This document shows positions 1 to 5,721 of a stretch of DNA of 7,230 nucleotides, one piece after another; within the stretch, counting starts at the first letter, position 1, and each line of letters opens with the position of its first letter. Source of the stretch: Chloroflexota bacterium (GTDB lineage: Bacteria > Chloroflexota > Dehalococcoidia > DSTF01 > JACRBR01). A program made the position numbers and the translations under genes. The stretch is taken from assembly GCA_016213125.1 (NCBI GenBank), contig JACRBR010000117.1, forward strand, positions 1 through 7,230, read 5' to 3'. The notes under the pieces were generated by a model, which was not told the origin of the DNA, made no database searches, and saw only the letters and a list, made by a program, of their open reading frames with translations.

Positions 1-581
1 CAGAACGGATCCGAGAGCGTCAGCGACACCTTGCGCCCCGCCTCGTGCGCGACGCGCGTGGCCTTCAGGAAGGCTTCCTTCGCGCGCGGCGGATCCCACA
101 GGTAGCCCTCCAGGTAGGTGACCTTCGCCCCTGCGATGAGCGCTTCGTCGACGTCCTCCGGCCCCAGGTCCACGCCCGCGCCCAGGAACGTGCTCATGGT
201 CCGCTGGGCGTCCGGCGTGACGACGATCAGGCACCGCCCGCTCGGCGATCCGCCGTTCGCCGGCGGCACGTCGTACGTAACGCCCGCCGCACGGATGTCG
301 TGGCGGAACACGCGTCCCAGCTGGTCGTCCGCCACCTTGCCGATGTACGCCGCCCGGCCCCCCAGGGACGCCACGCCCGCGATCGTGTTGCCCGCCGACC
401 CCCCCGACATCTCGATCGCCGGCGGCATCGCCGCGTACAGCACCTCCGCCCGCTCGGCGTCGATCAGCGTCATCGTCCCGCGATTCAGCCGCTGCTGCAC
501 GATGAACGTCTCGTCAACGTCCGCGATCACATCCACCAGCGCGTTTCCGATCGCGACGACGTCGTGCTGCGTCTCGGCCAT
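1..581 (-). CDS. PfkB-family carbohydrate/nucleoside kinase, adenosine-kinase-like (N-terminal part, cut by window edge)
   Basis: The reading frame runs from an ATG at 581-579 off the left edge, giving 193 complete codons and no stop. It matches the N-terminal half of ribokinase/PfkB-fold kinases, which phosphorylate a sugar or nucleoside with ATP in the cytoplasm. Residues 8-21 form the first strand with the substrate-binding Asp of 'GNALVDV' (D17). Residues 59-75 carry the Gly-rich first PfkB motif (SGGSAGNTIAGVASLGG), followed by 'YIGKVADDQLG' at 79-89. The segment ending in 'LTLSDPF' (187-193) recalls the adenosine-kinase subgroup. The C-terminal half, with the catalytic Asp and anion-hole motif, lies outside the window, so substrate and activity cannot be judged. 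The start is supported by GGAGGA at 590-585, three bases before the ATG. The gene is divergent from the thermonuclease gene across 56 bases. The family call is secure; the substrate (adenosine, ribose, other) is not. Confidence 0.93.
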   Translation of the reverse strand, partial: MAETQHDVVAIGNALVDVIADVDETFIVQQRLNRGTMTLIDAERAEVLYAAMPPAIEMSGGSAGNTIAGVASLGGRAAYIGKVADDQLGRVFRHDIRAAGVTYDVPPANGGSPSGRCLIVVTPDAQRTMSTFLGAGVDLGPEDVDEALIAGAKVTYLEGYLWDPPRAKEAFLKATRVAHEAGRKVSLTLSDPF

Positions 582-622
582 CTGTCCTCCGCCTATATCC
601 GACAGTCGTTGTCGCGACCCTG

Positions 623-631
623 TGCTAGTAT
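623..631 (+). promoter_or_regulatory. Extended -10 promoter of the thermonuclease gene, probably giving a leaderless mRNA
   Basis: TGCTAGTAT contains the extended -10 TGn followed by TAGTAT (626-631). Only six bases separate it from the ATG at 638, so transcription would start at or next to the start codon. No Shine-Dalgarno sequence is present in the 20 bases before the ATG, and no convincing -35 box lies 16-18 bases upstream. The core GTGCTAnnAT is shared with the promoter at 1273-1281. Confidence 0.5.
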
Positions 632-637
632 CCGTCA

Positions 638-1222
638 ATGCTCCGCCGAACCCTCGTACCGCTCGTGACGATTGCCGTTGTCCTCGGCGCGGCGTGCGAG
701 GTCACCGTCGACGACGACACACCTACACCTGCGGCGACGGCGCCGGTCGCCGCTTCGCCCGAAACGCCGCTTGTCACTTGCGCCCCGCCCTACCCGTCCG
801 GGCCGCCGTCGGTCGATACGGTGTTCTGCGCCGACCCCGCGACGCTCCAGCCGGCGCCCGTCATCCGCATCGTCGATGGCGATACGATCCACGTCGAGAT
901 CGAGGGCCGCGACGAAACGGTTCGATTCTACGGCATCGATACACCGGAGCGGGGCGACCCCTGCTTCGCCGAGGCCACCGAGCGCACGCGTCAGCTCGTG
1001 GCATCCCGCGCGGCCCTCCGGCCCGATGCCCGGGAGCGAGATCGATACGATCGGCTGCTGCGTTATGTCTATACCCCGGAAGGCCTCAGCGTCGATGCCA
1101 TCCTCATCGCCGAGGGCTACGCTCGCGCCTGGCGCGACGATGGCGCCCTTCGAGCTCCCCTGATCGCGCTCGAAGACCTCTCGCGCGCCTATCGCCGGGG
1201 TTGCTTATGGTCGGCAGACTGA
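638..1222 (+). CDS. Secreted/lipoprotein thermonuclease (staphylococcal nuclease homologue, SNase fold)
   Basis: This 194-residue protein is a Ca2+-dependent nuclease of the SNase family, which hydrolyses DNA and RNA phosphodiester bonds. Residues 1-20 are a signal peptide ending in 'LGAAC', a slightly weak lipobox, so C20 is probably lipidated. Residues 21-75 are a Pro/Thr/Ala-rich linker. The SNase domain spans about 75-190. 'DGDT' at 80-83 supplies the Ca2+ ligand D82. 'VRFYGIDTPE' at 95-104 supplies R96, D101, T102 and E104, equivalent to R35, D40, T41 and E43 of the S. aureus enzyme. 'DRYDRLLRYVY' supplies R139, equivalent to R87. The full catalytic set is therefore present. The spacing E104-R139 (35 residues) is shorter than in the S. 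aureus enzyme (44), mostly through a shorter loop after the 'TPE' motif. Cysteines 48, 64, 109 and 189 could form disulfides outside the cell. The start follows a leaderless-type promoter. An extracellular role in nucleic-acid scavenging or DNA turnover is inference. Confidence 0.92.
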   Translation: MLRRTLVPLVTIAVVLGAACEVTVDDDTPTPAATAPVAASPETPLVTCAPPYPSGPPSVDTVFCADPATLQPAPVIRIVDGDTIHVEIEGRDETVRFYGIDTPERGDPCFAEATERTRQLVASRAALRPDARERDRYDRLLRYVYTPEGLSVDAILIAEGYARAWRDDGALRAPLIALEDLSRAYRRGCLWSAD

Positions 1223-1252
1223 TTCGGGCTCCGCGAAAGCGAAGGTCGAGGC

Positions 1253-1281
1253 GTGACAGCGCCTTCAACCAGTGCTACGAT
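1253..1281 (+). promoter_or_regulatory. Sigma-70-type promoter of the duplicated-domain lipoprotein gene
   Basis: A -35 box GTGACA (1253-1258, five of six consensus bases) lies exactly 17 bases before a -10 box TACGAT (1276-1281). The -10 is preceded by the extended-10 TGC (1273-1275). Predicted initiation near 1288 leaves a leader of about 30 bases holding a ribosome binding site. It is the best-formed promoter in the window and indicates that the lipoprotein gene is transcribed independently of the thermonuclease gene. Confidence 0.6.
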
Positions 1282-1302
1282 GCCCCCGTTGGAAGCAGGT
1301 TC

Positions 1303-1308
1303 AAGGAG
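1303..1308 (+). promoter_or_regulatory. Ribosome binding site fixing the lipoprotein start at 1317
   Basis: AAGGAG lies eight bases before the ATG at 1317. It decides against the in-frame upstream GTG at 1272, which overlaps the -10 box and would place charged residues ahead of the signal peptide. Confidence 0.75.
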
Positions 1309-1316
1309 ATAATCTA

Positions 1317-2222
1317 ATGCGCAAATTCATGTTGCTCGCAGCACTCCCCGTCCTGATCTTCGCGTCGGTGACCGTCGCCTGCGGCGGCGGCGACAAGAAG
1401 ACGGTGGACATCCCCGGCGGCGGGAAGATCTCGGTCAGTGACGACCTGCCCGGTGATTTCCCGGACGATTTCCCCAAGTACAAAGGCGCCAAGGTCCTGG
1501 GAAGCCTGAGCGGGAGTTCCGAGGGCCAGGAGGGCACGGTCGTCACCTTCGAGACCGGAGATGACATCGAAGATGTCCAGTCCTTCTACGAGAAGGAGTT
1601 CGAGGACGGCCCCTGGAAGAGCACTTCGACCGGCAGCTTCGGTGGCTCCGGCACCTTCGTCGCCGAGAAGGACGACAAGGCCGCGTCCGTCTTCATCGCG
1701 GAGTCGGACGGCAAGGTGACCATCCTCGTCACCTACGGCAGCAAGGCCGATCTCGGCCTCGACGACTCCTCCGACTCCGGCGACGATTCGTCAGACTCCG
1801 GCGACGACTCCGAGGACCCGACCCCGGACGACAGCGACTCATCCGGAGACGACTCCGGCGATAACGGCTCCGCCGAACTCCCTGACGAAGTCGACATTGA
1901 CGACGACTACCCGGAGGACAAGATCCCACTGCCGGACGACGCGCGCGTGACCAGCAGCAGCTCCTTCTCCTCCAGCGGCACGCGGTCGCTCTTCGTCGAA
2001 CTGTACGTGAAGCAGAGCGTCGATGACCTGGAGAGCTTCTACAAGGACAAGCTCGAGGCCGCCGGCTACACCGACTCGTTCTCATCGACGTCCGACGGCG
2101 AGGTGTTCCTCTCTTGGACCGATGCGGAAAGCACGACCGGTGCTGGCGTCATTGTCACCATCGGCAAGGCCGACGTCGACGGCTACAGCAAGGTCAGCCT
2201 GTCGATCACCGGCCCCGAATAG
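1317..2222 (+). CDS. Lipoprotein with two related ~100-residue domains joined by an acidic Asp/Ser heptad linker; function unknown
   Basis: The 301-residue product has a signal peptide (1-21) and a lipobox-like 'TVAC', so C22 is the likely lipidation site, followed by GGG. Two segments resemble each other. Domain 1 (about 44-141) has 'FPKYKGAKV' (52-60) and 'IEDVQSFYEKEFEDGPW' (84-100). Domain 2 (about 192-298) has 'IPLPDDARV' (203-211) and 'VDDLESFYKDKLEAAGY' (235-251). Each runs: Pro-rich entry, strand, [V/L]-[E/D]-x-[V/L]-x-S-F-Y helix ending near an aromatic residue, then strands ending in 'VTILVTYG' or 'SKVSLSIT'. Between them residues 149-184 form about five Asp/Ser heptads (DDSSDSG, DDSSDSG, DDSEDPTP, DDSDSSG, DDSGDNG). 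The FY-helix plus GW/GY pattern is familiar from uncharacterised bacterial lipoproteins, but I know no assigned function. The acidic linker might be a flexible spacer or bind Ca2+; that is speculation. It has its own promoter and terminator. Confidence 0.9.
   Translation: MRKFMLLAALPVLIFASVTVACGGGDKKTVDIPGGGKISVSDDLPGDFPDDFPKYKGAKVLGSLSGSSEGQEGTVVTFETGDDIEDVQSFYEKEFEDGPWKSTSTGSFGGSGTFVAEKDDKAASVFIAESDGKVTILVTYGSKADLGLDDSSDSGDDSSDSGDDSEDPTPDDSDSSGDDSGDNGSAELPDEVDIDDDYPEDKIPLPDDARVTSSSSFSSSGTRSLFVELYVKQSVDDLESFYKDKLEAAGYTDSFSSTSDGEVFLSWTDAESTTGAGVIVTIGKADVDGYSKVSLSITGPE
1761..1811 (+). repeat. 21-base in-gene tandem repeat encoding the acidic heptad DDSSDSG
   Basis: Two 21-base units occupy 1761-1781 and 1782-1802, and a third begins at 1803 (GACGACTCC) before diverging. 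The units differ at synonymous positions (ACTCC/ATTCG, TCC/TCA) while the peptide is identical. This suggests slippage-type duplication followed by selection at the protein level. Confidence 0.7.
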
Positions 2223-2246
2223 TAGGCTCACAGAACATCAGCCGTG

Positions 2247-2280
2247 AAACGGCCCCGGTCGCGCGACCGGGGCCGTTTTG
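2247..2280 (+). terminator. Rho-independent terminator of the duplicated-domain lipoprotein gene (perfect palindrome)
   Basis: Bases 2247-2278 form a 32-base perfect inverted repeat, AAACGGCCCCGGTCGC and its exact complement, followed by TTTTG. The GC-rich stem of 12 or more pairs and the T run lie 24 bases after the lipoprotein stop codon. Because the flanks are AAA on one side and TTT on the other, it could work in both directions. The T run is short (four), and the -10 box for moeA begins immediately after it. Confidence 0.85.
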
Positions 2281-2286
2281 TATGCT
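2281..2286 (+). promoter_or_regulatory. Probable -10 box of moeA, abutting the terminator
   Basis: TATGCT, four of six matches to TATAAT, lies six bases before the ATG at 2293. This is the same spacing as at the thermonuclease gene and again predicts a leaderless transcript. Any -35 contact would fall inside the terminator palindrome, and no -35 match is visible there. The same hexamer TATGCT occurs before fmt. Confidence 0.4.
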
Positions 2287-2292
2287 GACCGC

Positions 2293-3558
2293 ATGACCAC
2301 GATGCATATGATCTCCGTCGAGGAGGCGCTGGACCGCATCCTCGCGATCGTCCCGCTCCTCGCTCCGGTCGACGTCCCGATCCTCGAGGCGCTGGGCCAG
2401 GTGACCGCCGAGGACGTCGTCTCGCCGCTGGACATCCCCCCGCTCGACAACACCGCCATGGACGGCTACGCCGTGCGCGCGGCCGACACGACCGGCGCGT
2501 CGGACGCGTCGCCCGCGCAGCTGCGCGTCATCGGCGAACTCGCCGCCGGCTACCTCTTCGACGGCAGCGTGCAACCCGGTACCGCCGTCCGCATCATGAC
2601 GGGCGCCCCCATGCCGCCCGGCGCCGACGCCGTGGTGCCGTTCGAGGAGACGGACGAGCCCTCCGGCCGCAACTTCGGCTCCTTCGCCAAGTCTCGCGAC
2701 ATCGTCGGCGTCCTCAAGCCCGCGGATCCGGGCGCCAACATCCGCTACGCCGCCGAGGACGTCCGCAAGGGGCAGCCCATCATCCCGCAGGGCGCGGCCC
2801 TGCACCCCGCCCAGATCGGCGTGCTCGCGTCGCTCGGGATGGCCACGGTGCGCGTCCATCGCCGCCCGGTCGTGGCGATCCTGAGCACCGGCGACGAGGT
2901 CGTCGAGCCCGGAGTGCCGCTGCGGCCGGGCCAGATCTACGACAGCAACGCCTACGGCGTCTCGGCAATGGTTCGTGCGAACGGCGGCATCCCGCGCCGT
3001 CTCGGCATCGCGAAGGACACCGTCGAGGCCCTCACCGCGCGCCTGCGCGACGGCCTCGACGCCGACATGCTCGTGACCTCGGCCGGCGTCTCACGCGGCG
3101 ACTACGACGTCGTGAAAGACGTGCTGGCGAAAGAGGGCGAGGTCGACTTCTGGACGGTGCGCATGCGGCCGGGCAAGCCGCTGGCGTTCGGGGCCTTCCC
3201 GTCGGGCGATCGCCGCGTGCCGCACATCGGCCTGCCCGGCAACCCCGTCAGCTCCATGGTGTCGTTCGAGCTTTTCGGCCGGCCCGCGATCTTCAAGATG
3301 CTCGGCCGCTCCGACTGGCAGCGCCCCACCGTCCGCGCCATCGCCGACGAGGCGATCGCCAACGCCGACGGACGCCGCGTCTACGCCCGCGCGATCCTCA
3401 CGCAACGAAACGGCGCCTGGCACGCCGCCCTCACCGGCCCCCAGGGCTCCGGCATCCTCACCTCGATGGCCCAGGCCAACGCCCTCGCCGTCGTCCCCGA
3501 ACACGTCGCCGTCATCAACCCCGGCGACGAAGTCGACTGCCTCCTCCTCGACGACTGA
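2293..3558 (+). CDS. moeA: Molybdopterin molybdotransferase MoeA
   Basis: MoeA inserts molybdate into adenylated molybdopterin in the cytoplasm, the last common step of molybdenum cofactor synthesis. The 421-residue length is typical. Domains run in the usual order: MoeA N-terminal region (about 8-175) with 'NTAMDGYAV' (53-61) and 'RIMTGAPMPPGADAVVPFEE' (100-119); the MoCF-biosynthesis (MogA-like) domain (about 190-335) with 'STGDE' (198-202), 'IYDSNAYG' (215-222), 'TSAGVSRGDYD' (262-272), 'RPGKPLAFG' (292-300) and 'GLPGNPVSS' (313-321); and the C-terminal beta-barrel domain (about 345-421) with 'GSGILTSMAQANAL' (385-398). All hallmark motifs are intact. ATGs at 2293, 2302 and 2308 are in frame and none has a Shine-Dalgarno sequence. 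The family usually begins with a 'MISVEEAL'-like sequence, which would favour 2308, while -10 spacing favours 2293. No other molybdenum-cofactor gene is in the window. Confidence 0.97.
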   Translation: MTTMHMISVEEALDRILAIVPLLAPVDVPILEALGQVTAEDVVSPLDIPPLDNTAMDGYAVRAADTTGASDASPAQLRVIGELAAGYLFDGSVQPGTAVRIMTGAPMPPGADAVVPFEETDEPSGRNFGSFAKSRDIVGVLKPADPGANIRYAAEDVRKGQPIIPQGAALHPAQIGVLASLGMATVRVHRRPVVAILSTGDEVVEPGVPLRPGQIYDSNAYGVSAMVRANGGIPRRLGIAKDTVEALTARLRDGLDADMLVTSAGVSRGDYDVVKDVLAKEGEVDFWTVRMRPGKPLAFGAFPSGDRRVPHIGLPGNPVSSMVSFELFGRPAIFKMLGRSDWQRPTVRAIADEAIANADGRRVYARAILTQRNGAWHAALTGPQGSGILTSMAQANALAVVPEHVAVINPGDEVDCLLLDD

Positions 3559-3618
3559 GGCCGAGCCAGAGGCGACGAATGAATCGAGATTGGCGGGGGA
3601 GGCTGCTGAACAGTCCGG

Positions 3619-3639
3619 TGTCCACTGTCCACTGTCCCC
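3619..3639. repeat. Heptanucleotide tandem repeat in the moeA-acyP convergent gap
   Basis: TGTCCAC TGTCCAC TGTCCCC gives two perfect 7-base units and one variant. They lie between the 3' ends of moeA and acyP in an 87-base gap with no obvious hairpin terminator. The tract resembles the short tandemly repeated repetitive sequences found scattered between genes in several bacterial phyla. Its recurrence elsewhere in this genome cannot be seen here. Confidence 0.55.
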
Positions 3640-3645
3640 TACGCC

Positions 3646-3924
3646 CTACATCTCCACGCCAAAGCGCGAGAAGCCGCCCGAGCTCTCGCTCCAGTTGAAG
3701 TCCACGCTCTCGACGCGCGCGAACCGGGGCCCTTCGTTCAGTGCGCGCAGCAGCTCCTCCAGCGCAGTCTCCTCGCCCTCCGCCACCACCTCCACCGACC
3801 GGCCGTCCTCGCCGTTGCGCACGTAGCCGGTCAGCGAGCGCGTGGCCGCCTCGTGCCGTACGAACTCCCGGAACCCCACGCCCTGCACCCGCCCCACGAT
3901 GATCGCGTGCAGCCGCTGGCCCAT
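3646..3924 (-). CDS. acyP: Acylphosphatase
   Basis: This 92-residue protein has the standard size and motifs of acylphosphatase, a small alpha/beta enzyme that hydrolyses carboxyl-phosphate bonds such as acetyl phosphate. 'GRVQGVGFREFV' (11-22) forms the phosphate-binding loop with catalytic R19. 'LTGYVRNGEDG' (31-41) contains the catalytic N37. The C-terminal 'GFSRFGVEM' (84-92) corresponds to the usual final strand. The start is supported by AGGGGAG at 3937-3931, six bases upstream of the ATG. It lies 46 bases downstream of the Gmad2 lipoprotein on the same strand and is probably co-transcribed with it; its 3' end converges on moeA. The physiological substrate is uncertain, as for most bacterial acylphosphatases. 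Confidence 0.95.
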   Translation of the reverse strand: MGQRLHAIIVGRVQGVGFREFVRHEAATRSLTGYVRNGEDGRSVEVVAEGEETALEELLRALNEGPRFARVESVDFNWSESSGGFSRFGVEM

Positions 3925-3970
3925 GGCCTGCTCCCCTGCCCTCGCTATCGCGCCGCCGCTATTTGCGCCG

Positions 3971-4702
3971 CTACTGCGCCTTAAAGAAAGGCACCGCGAA
4001 CTCGTTCTCCACCGAGCCGTCCTTCGCGCTGATCGAGTAAGCGGCGACCTCGTACTGTCCCGCCGGCAGCGGGCCCACGTCGAACGCCGTCGCCCAGTCG
4101 CCGCGCTCGGGCGCTCCGACCGTCTGAACCGTCTTCGTCGCCACCACGGTCCCCGTGGCGTCGCGCAGCTCCACTTGCAGCGACCCCTCGAACACGCTCG
4201 CCGTCCCGCTCGCCGTAACCACGGACTGCGCGATCGTGGTGACCCCGCAGCGAGGCGCTTCGACGACGATCGCCGGCAGGTCCGGCCTCACGCGCACGGG
4301 CCTCGTCACAACGTTCTCCTCGGACCCGTCCTTCGCGCTGCGGCTGAACGCCCTCAGCGTTACCTCCCGCTCGGACGCCGGCGGCGGGAAGGCCAGCGTC
4401 GCCGACCACGTCCCCGGCGTCCCGGTGCCGGACGTCGCCTGCACCTGCTGTTCGCACAGCACCGCCCCGCCGGGGTCCAGCGCCTGCAGGACGAGCGCCG
4501 CCTCGAACACATTGGCTTCGCCCGAGACCTCGAACGGCACCGAAACCTGTGCGTCGTTCTCCGGCGCATCGATCGTGATCGCCCCGCTCGGCGCTGGCGA
4601 CGGCGTCGCGTCGTCAACGTCCCCGTCGCCCCCGCAGGCGCTCAGCACGAGCGCGCCCGCGGCTACGCTCATCCAGATCAGCCGGCGATAGCGAAGCGTC
4701 AT
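3971..4702 (-). CDS. Lipoprotein with two tandem Gmad2 (immunoglobulin-like) domains
   Basis: The 243-residue product has a signal peptide (1-22) with a clear lipobox 'LSAC' (20-23), so C23 should be lipidated and the protein anchored outside the membrane. An acidic/Pro-Ser linker (24-40) leads to two Gmad2-type domains. Domain 1 (about 41-138) has 'ITIDAPENDAQVSVPFEVSG' (42-61), 'VFEA' (65-68) and 'SAKDGS' (122-127). Domain 2 (about 144-240) has 'IVVEAPRCG' (145-153), 'VFEG' (170-173) and 'SAKDGS' (225-230). The 'G-x-A-x-VFE' and 'SAKDGSxEN' signatures are characteristic of Gmad2, first described with spore-germination GerM proteins but common in non-sporulating bacteria. No GerM domain is present. 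C83 and C152 may form a disulfide. It probably heads an operon with acyP. A structural or ligand-binding role at the envelope is inference. Confidence 0.9.
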   Translation of the reverse strand: MTLRYRRLIWMSVAAGALVLSACGGDGDVDDATPSPAPSGAITIDAPENDAQVSVPFEVSGEANVFEAALVLQALDPGGAVLCEQQVQATSGTGTPGTWSATLAFPPPASEREVTLRAFSRSAKDGSEENVVTRPVRVRPDLPAIVVEAPRCGVTTIAQSVVTASGTASVFEGSLQVELRDATGTVVATKTVQTVGAPERGDWATAFDVGPLPAGQYEVAAYSISAKDGSVENEFAVPFFKAQ

Positions 4703-4739
4703 TTGTTGCGTGTCCCTTCGTGCTTCATCGAACCCGCCG

Positions 4740-4745
4740 AGTATA
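4740..4745 (-). promoter_or_regulatory. Possible -10 box for the Gmad2 lipoprotein-acyP unit
   Basis: Read on the minus strand this is TATACT (five of six consensus bases), 37 bases before the ATG at 4702. No matching -35 is seen. A weak AAGGGA lies about ten bases before the start codon. It sits in the 80-base divergent region shared with fmt. Confidence 0.3.
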
Positions 4746-4765
4746 ACGCCGCGTATCGCTACGCC

Positions 4766-4774
4766 TGTTATGCT
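4766..4774 (+). promoter_or_regulatory. Extended -10 promoter of fmt, probably leaderless or nearly so
   Basis: TGTTATGCT combines TGn with TATGCT (4769-4774), eight bases before the ATG at 4783. No Shine-Dalgarno sequence or -35 box is evident. The predicted start of transcription falls within a base or two of the initiation codon. Confidence 0.45.
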
Positions 4775-4782
4775 CCCCGGCG

Positions 4783-5718
4783 ATGCGCATCGTCTTCATG
4801 GGTTCGCCCGAGTTCGCGCTCCCGTCGCTCCAGCGCCTGGCCGAGAGCGAGCACGAGGTCGTCGGCGTCTTTACCCAGCCCGACAGACCCACCGGCCGTG
4901 GACGCAGGCTCGCACCGCCTCCCGTAAAGGCGCTCGCGCTGGAATACGGTATCCCGGTCTTCCAGCCGAAGTCGATCAGCCGGCCCGACGCCGTCGACCA
5001 GCTCCGAGCCCTCGCACCAGATATCGGCATCATCGCCGCGTACGGCCAGATCCTGCGGCAGCCCGTCCTCGACCTGCCGCCGCTCGGCATCCTCAACGTC
5101 CACGCTTCGCTCCTCCCCCGCTGGCGCGGCGCCGCCCCCATCCCGGCGGCCATCCTCGCCGGCGATGCCGAGACCGGCGCCACCATCATGAAGGTCGTGC
5201 TCGCCCTCGATGCCGGTCCCATCCTCGCCTCGGTCCCCGTGACGATCACGGCAGCCGACACCACGGCCACCCTGATGCCGCGCGTCGCCGAGGCGGGGGC
5301 CGCCCTCCTGCTCGACGTGCTACCCCGTTACGCCTCAGGCAGCCTCCCCCCCGTCCCCCAGGACGACGACCACGCCACCTACTCGCCGCAGCTCACGAAG
5401 GAGGACGGCCGCATCGACTGGGCGGCCGAAACCGCTGAGCACATCGCCCGCAAGGTCCGCGCCTACAACCCCTGGCCCATAGCCTTCACCACCCTCGAAG
5501 GCCAGCCCCTCCGCATCCTCGAAGCTCGCCCCGCGGCGAAGGCACCAAACGCCGTCCGTCCCGGAACCGTCCTCGCGGGCGCGGGCAATGGCTTCCCCGT
5601 TGCGACGATCGACGGGGCGCTAGAGATCGTGGCGGTGCAGCCGTCGGGGCGGCGCGCAATGCCAGCGGAAGCGTTCCAGCGCGGAAAGCCGGGGCTTGCT
5701 GGCCGCCTGTTGGGCTAA
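4783..5718 (+). CDS. fmt: Methionyl-tRNA formyltransferase
   Basis: Fmt transfers a formyl group from 10-formyltetrahydrofolate to initiator Met-tRNA in the cytoplasm, so that bacterial translation begins with formylmethionine. The 311-residue length is typical. The N-terminal formyltransferase domain (about 1-185) has 'IVFMGSPEFALPSL' (3-16), the 'PDRPTGRGRRLAPPPVK' loop (33-49) that contacts the tRNA acceptor end, 'NVHASLLPRWRGAAPI' (105-120), and 'GDAETGATIM' (127-136) leading to 'LDAGPIL' (142-148). The catalytic triad N105, H107 and D143 is complete. The C-terminal beta-barrel tRNA-binding domain (about 208-311) begins near 'VRAYNPWPIAFT'. The common neighbour def (peptide deformylase) is not adjacent. 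Upstream it is divergent from the Gmad2 lipoprotein gene, and downstream its stop is only three bases from the stop of the convergent unknown gene. Confidence 0.97.
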   Translation: MRIVFMGSPEFALPSLQRLAESEHEVVGVFTQPDRPTGRGRRLAPPPVKALALEYGIPVFQPKSISRPDAVDQLRALAPDIGIIAAYGQILRQPVLDLPPLGILNVHASLLPRWRGAAPIPAAILAGDAETGATIMKVVLALDAGPILASVPVTITAADTTATLMPRVAEAGAALLLDVLPRYASGSLPPVPQDDDHATYSPQLTKEDGRIDWAAETAEHIARKVRAYNPWPIAFTTLEGQPLRILEARPAAKAPNAVRPGTVLAGAGNGFPVATIDGALEIVAVQPSGRRAMPAEAFQRGKPGLAGRLLG

Positions 5719-5721
5719 CGA

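Noticed and set aside
1249..1264. Small AGGCG/CGCCT hairpin as a thermonuclease terminator
   Set aside because: The stem has only five pairs and no T run follows; it coincides with the -35 box of the next gene.
1272..1316. Upstream GTG start for the duplicated-domain lipoprotein
   Set aside because: The GTG overlaps the -10 box and would put 15 extra residues before a normal signal peptide. The ATG at 1317 has AAGGAG at ideal spacing.
118..1317. A 399-codon plus-strand open frame spanning the kinase and the thermonuclease
   Set aside because: It runs antisense to the kinase and out of frame through the thermonuclease, its product is Arg/Pro-rich and low in complexity, and both true genes have clear family motifs. 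It is a high-GC shadow.
3943..3974. Three CGCTA(T/C) copies near the acyP-lipoprotein junction as a regulatory repeat
   Set aside because: The spacing is irregular (14 and 12 bases), the units are six bases in GC-rich sequence, and one overlaps the lipoprotein stop codon. Chance is a sufficient explanation.
3842..4927. A 361-codon plus-strand open frame across acyP, the Gmad2 lipoprotein and the start of fmt
   Set aside because: It is antisense to two well-supported genes and overlaps fmt out of frame; the composition is the Arg/His/Pro-rich pattern typical of spurious high-GC frames.
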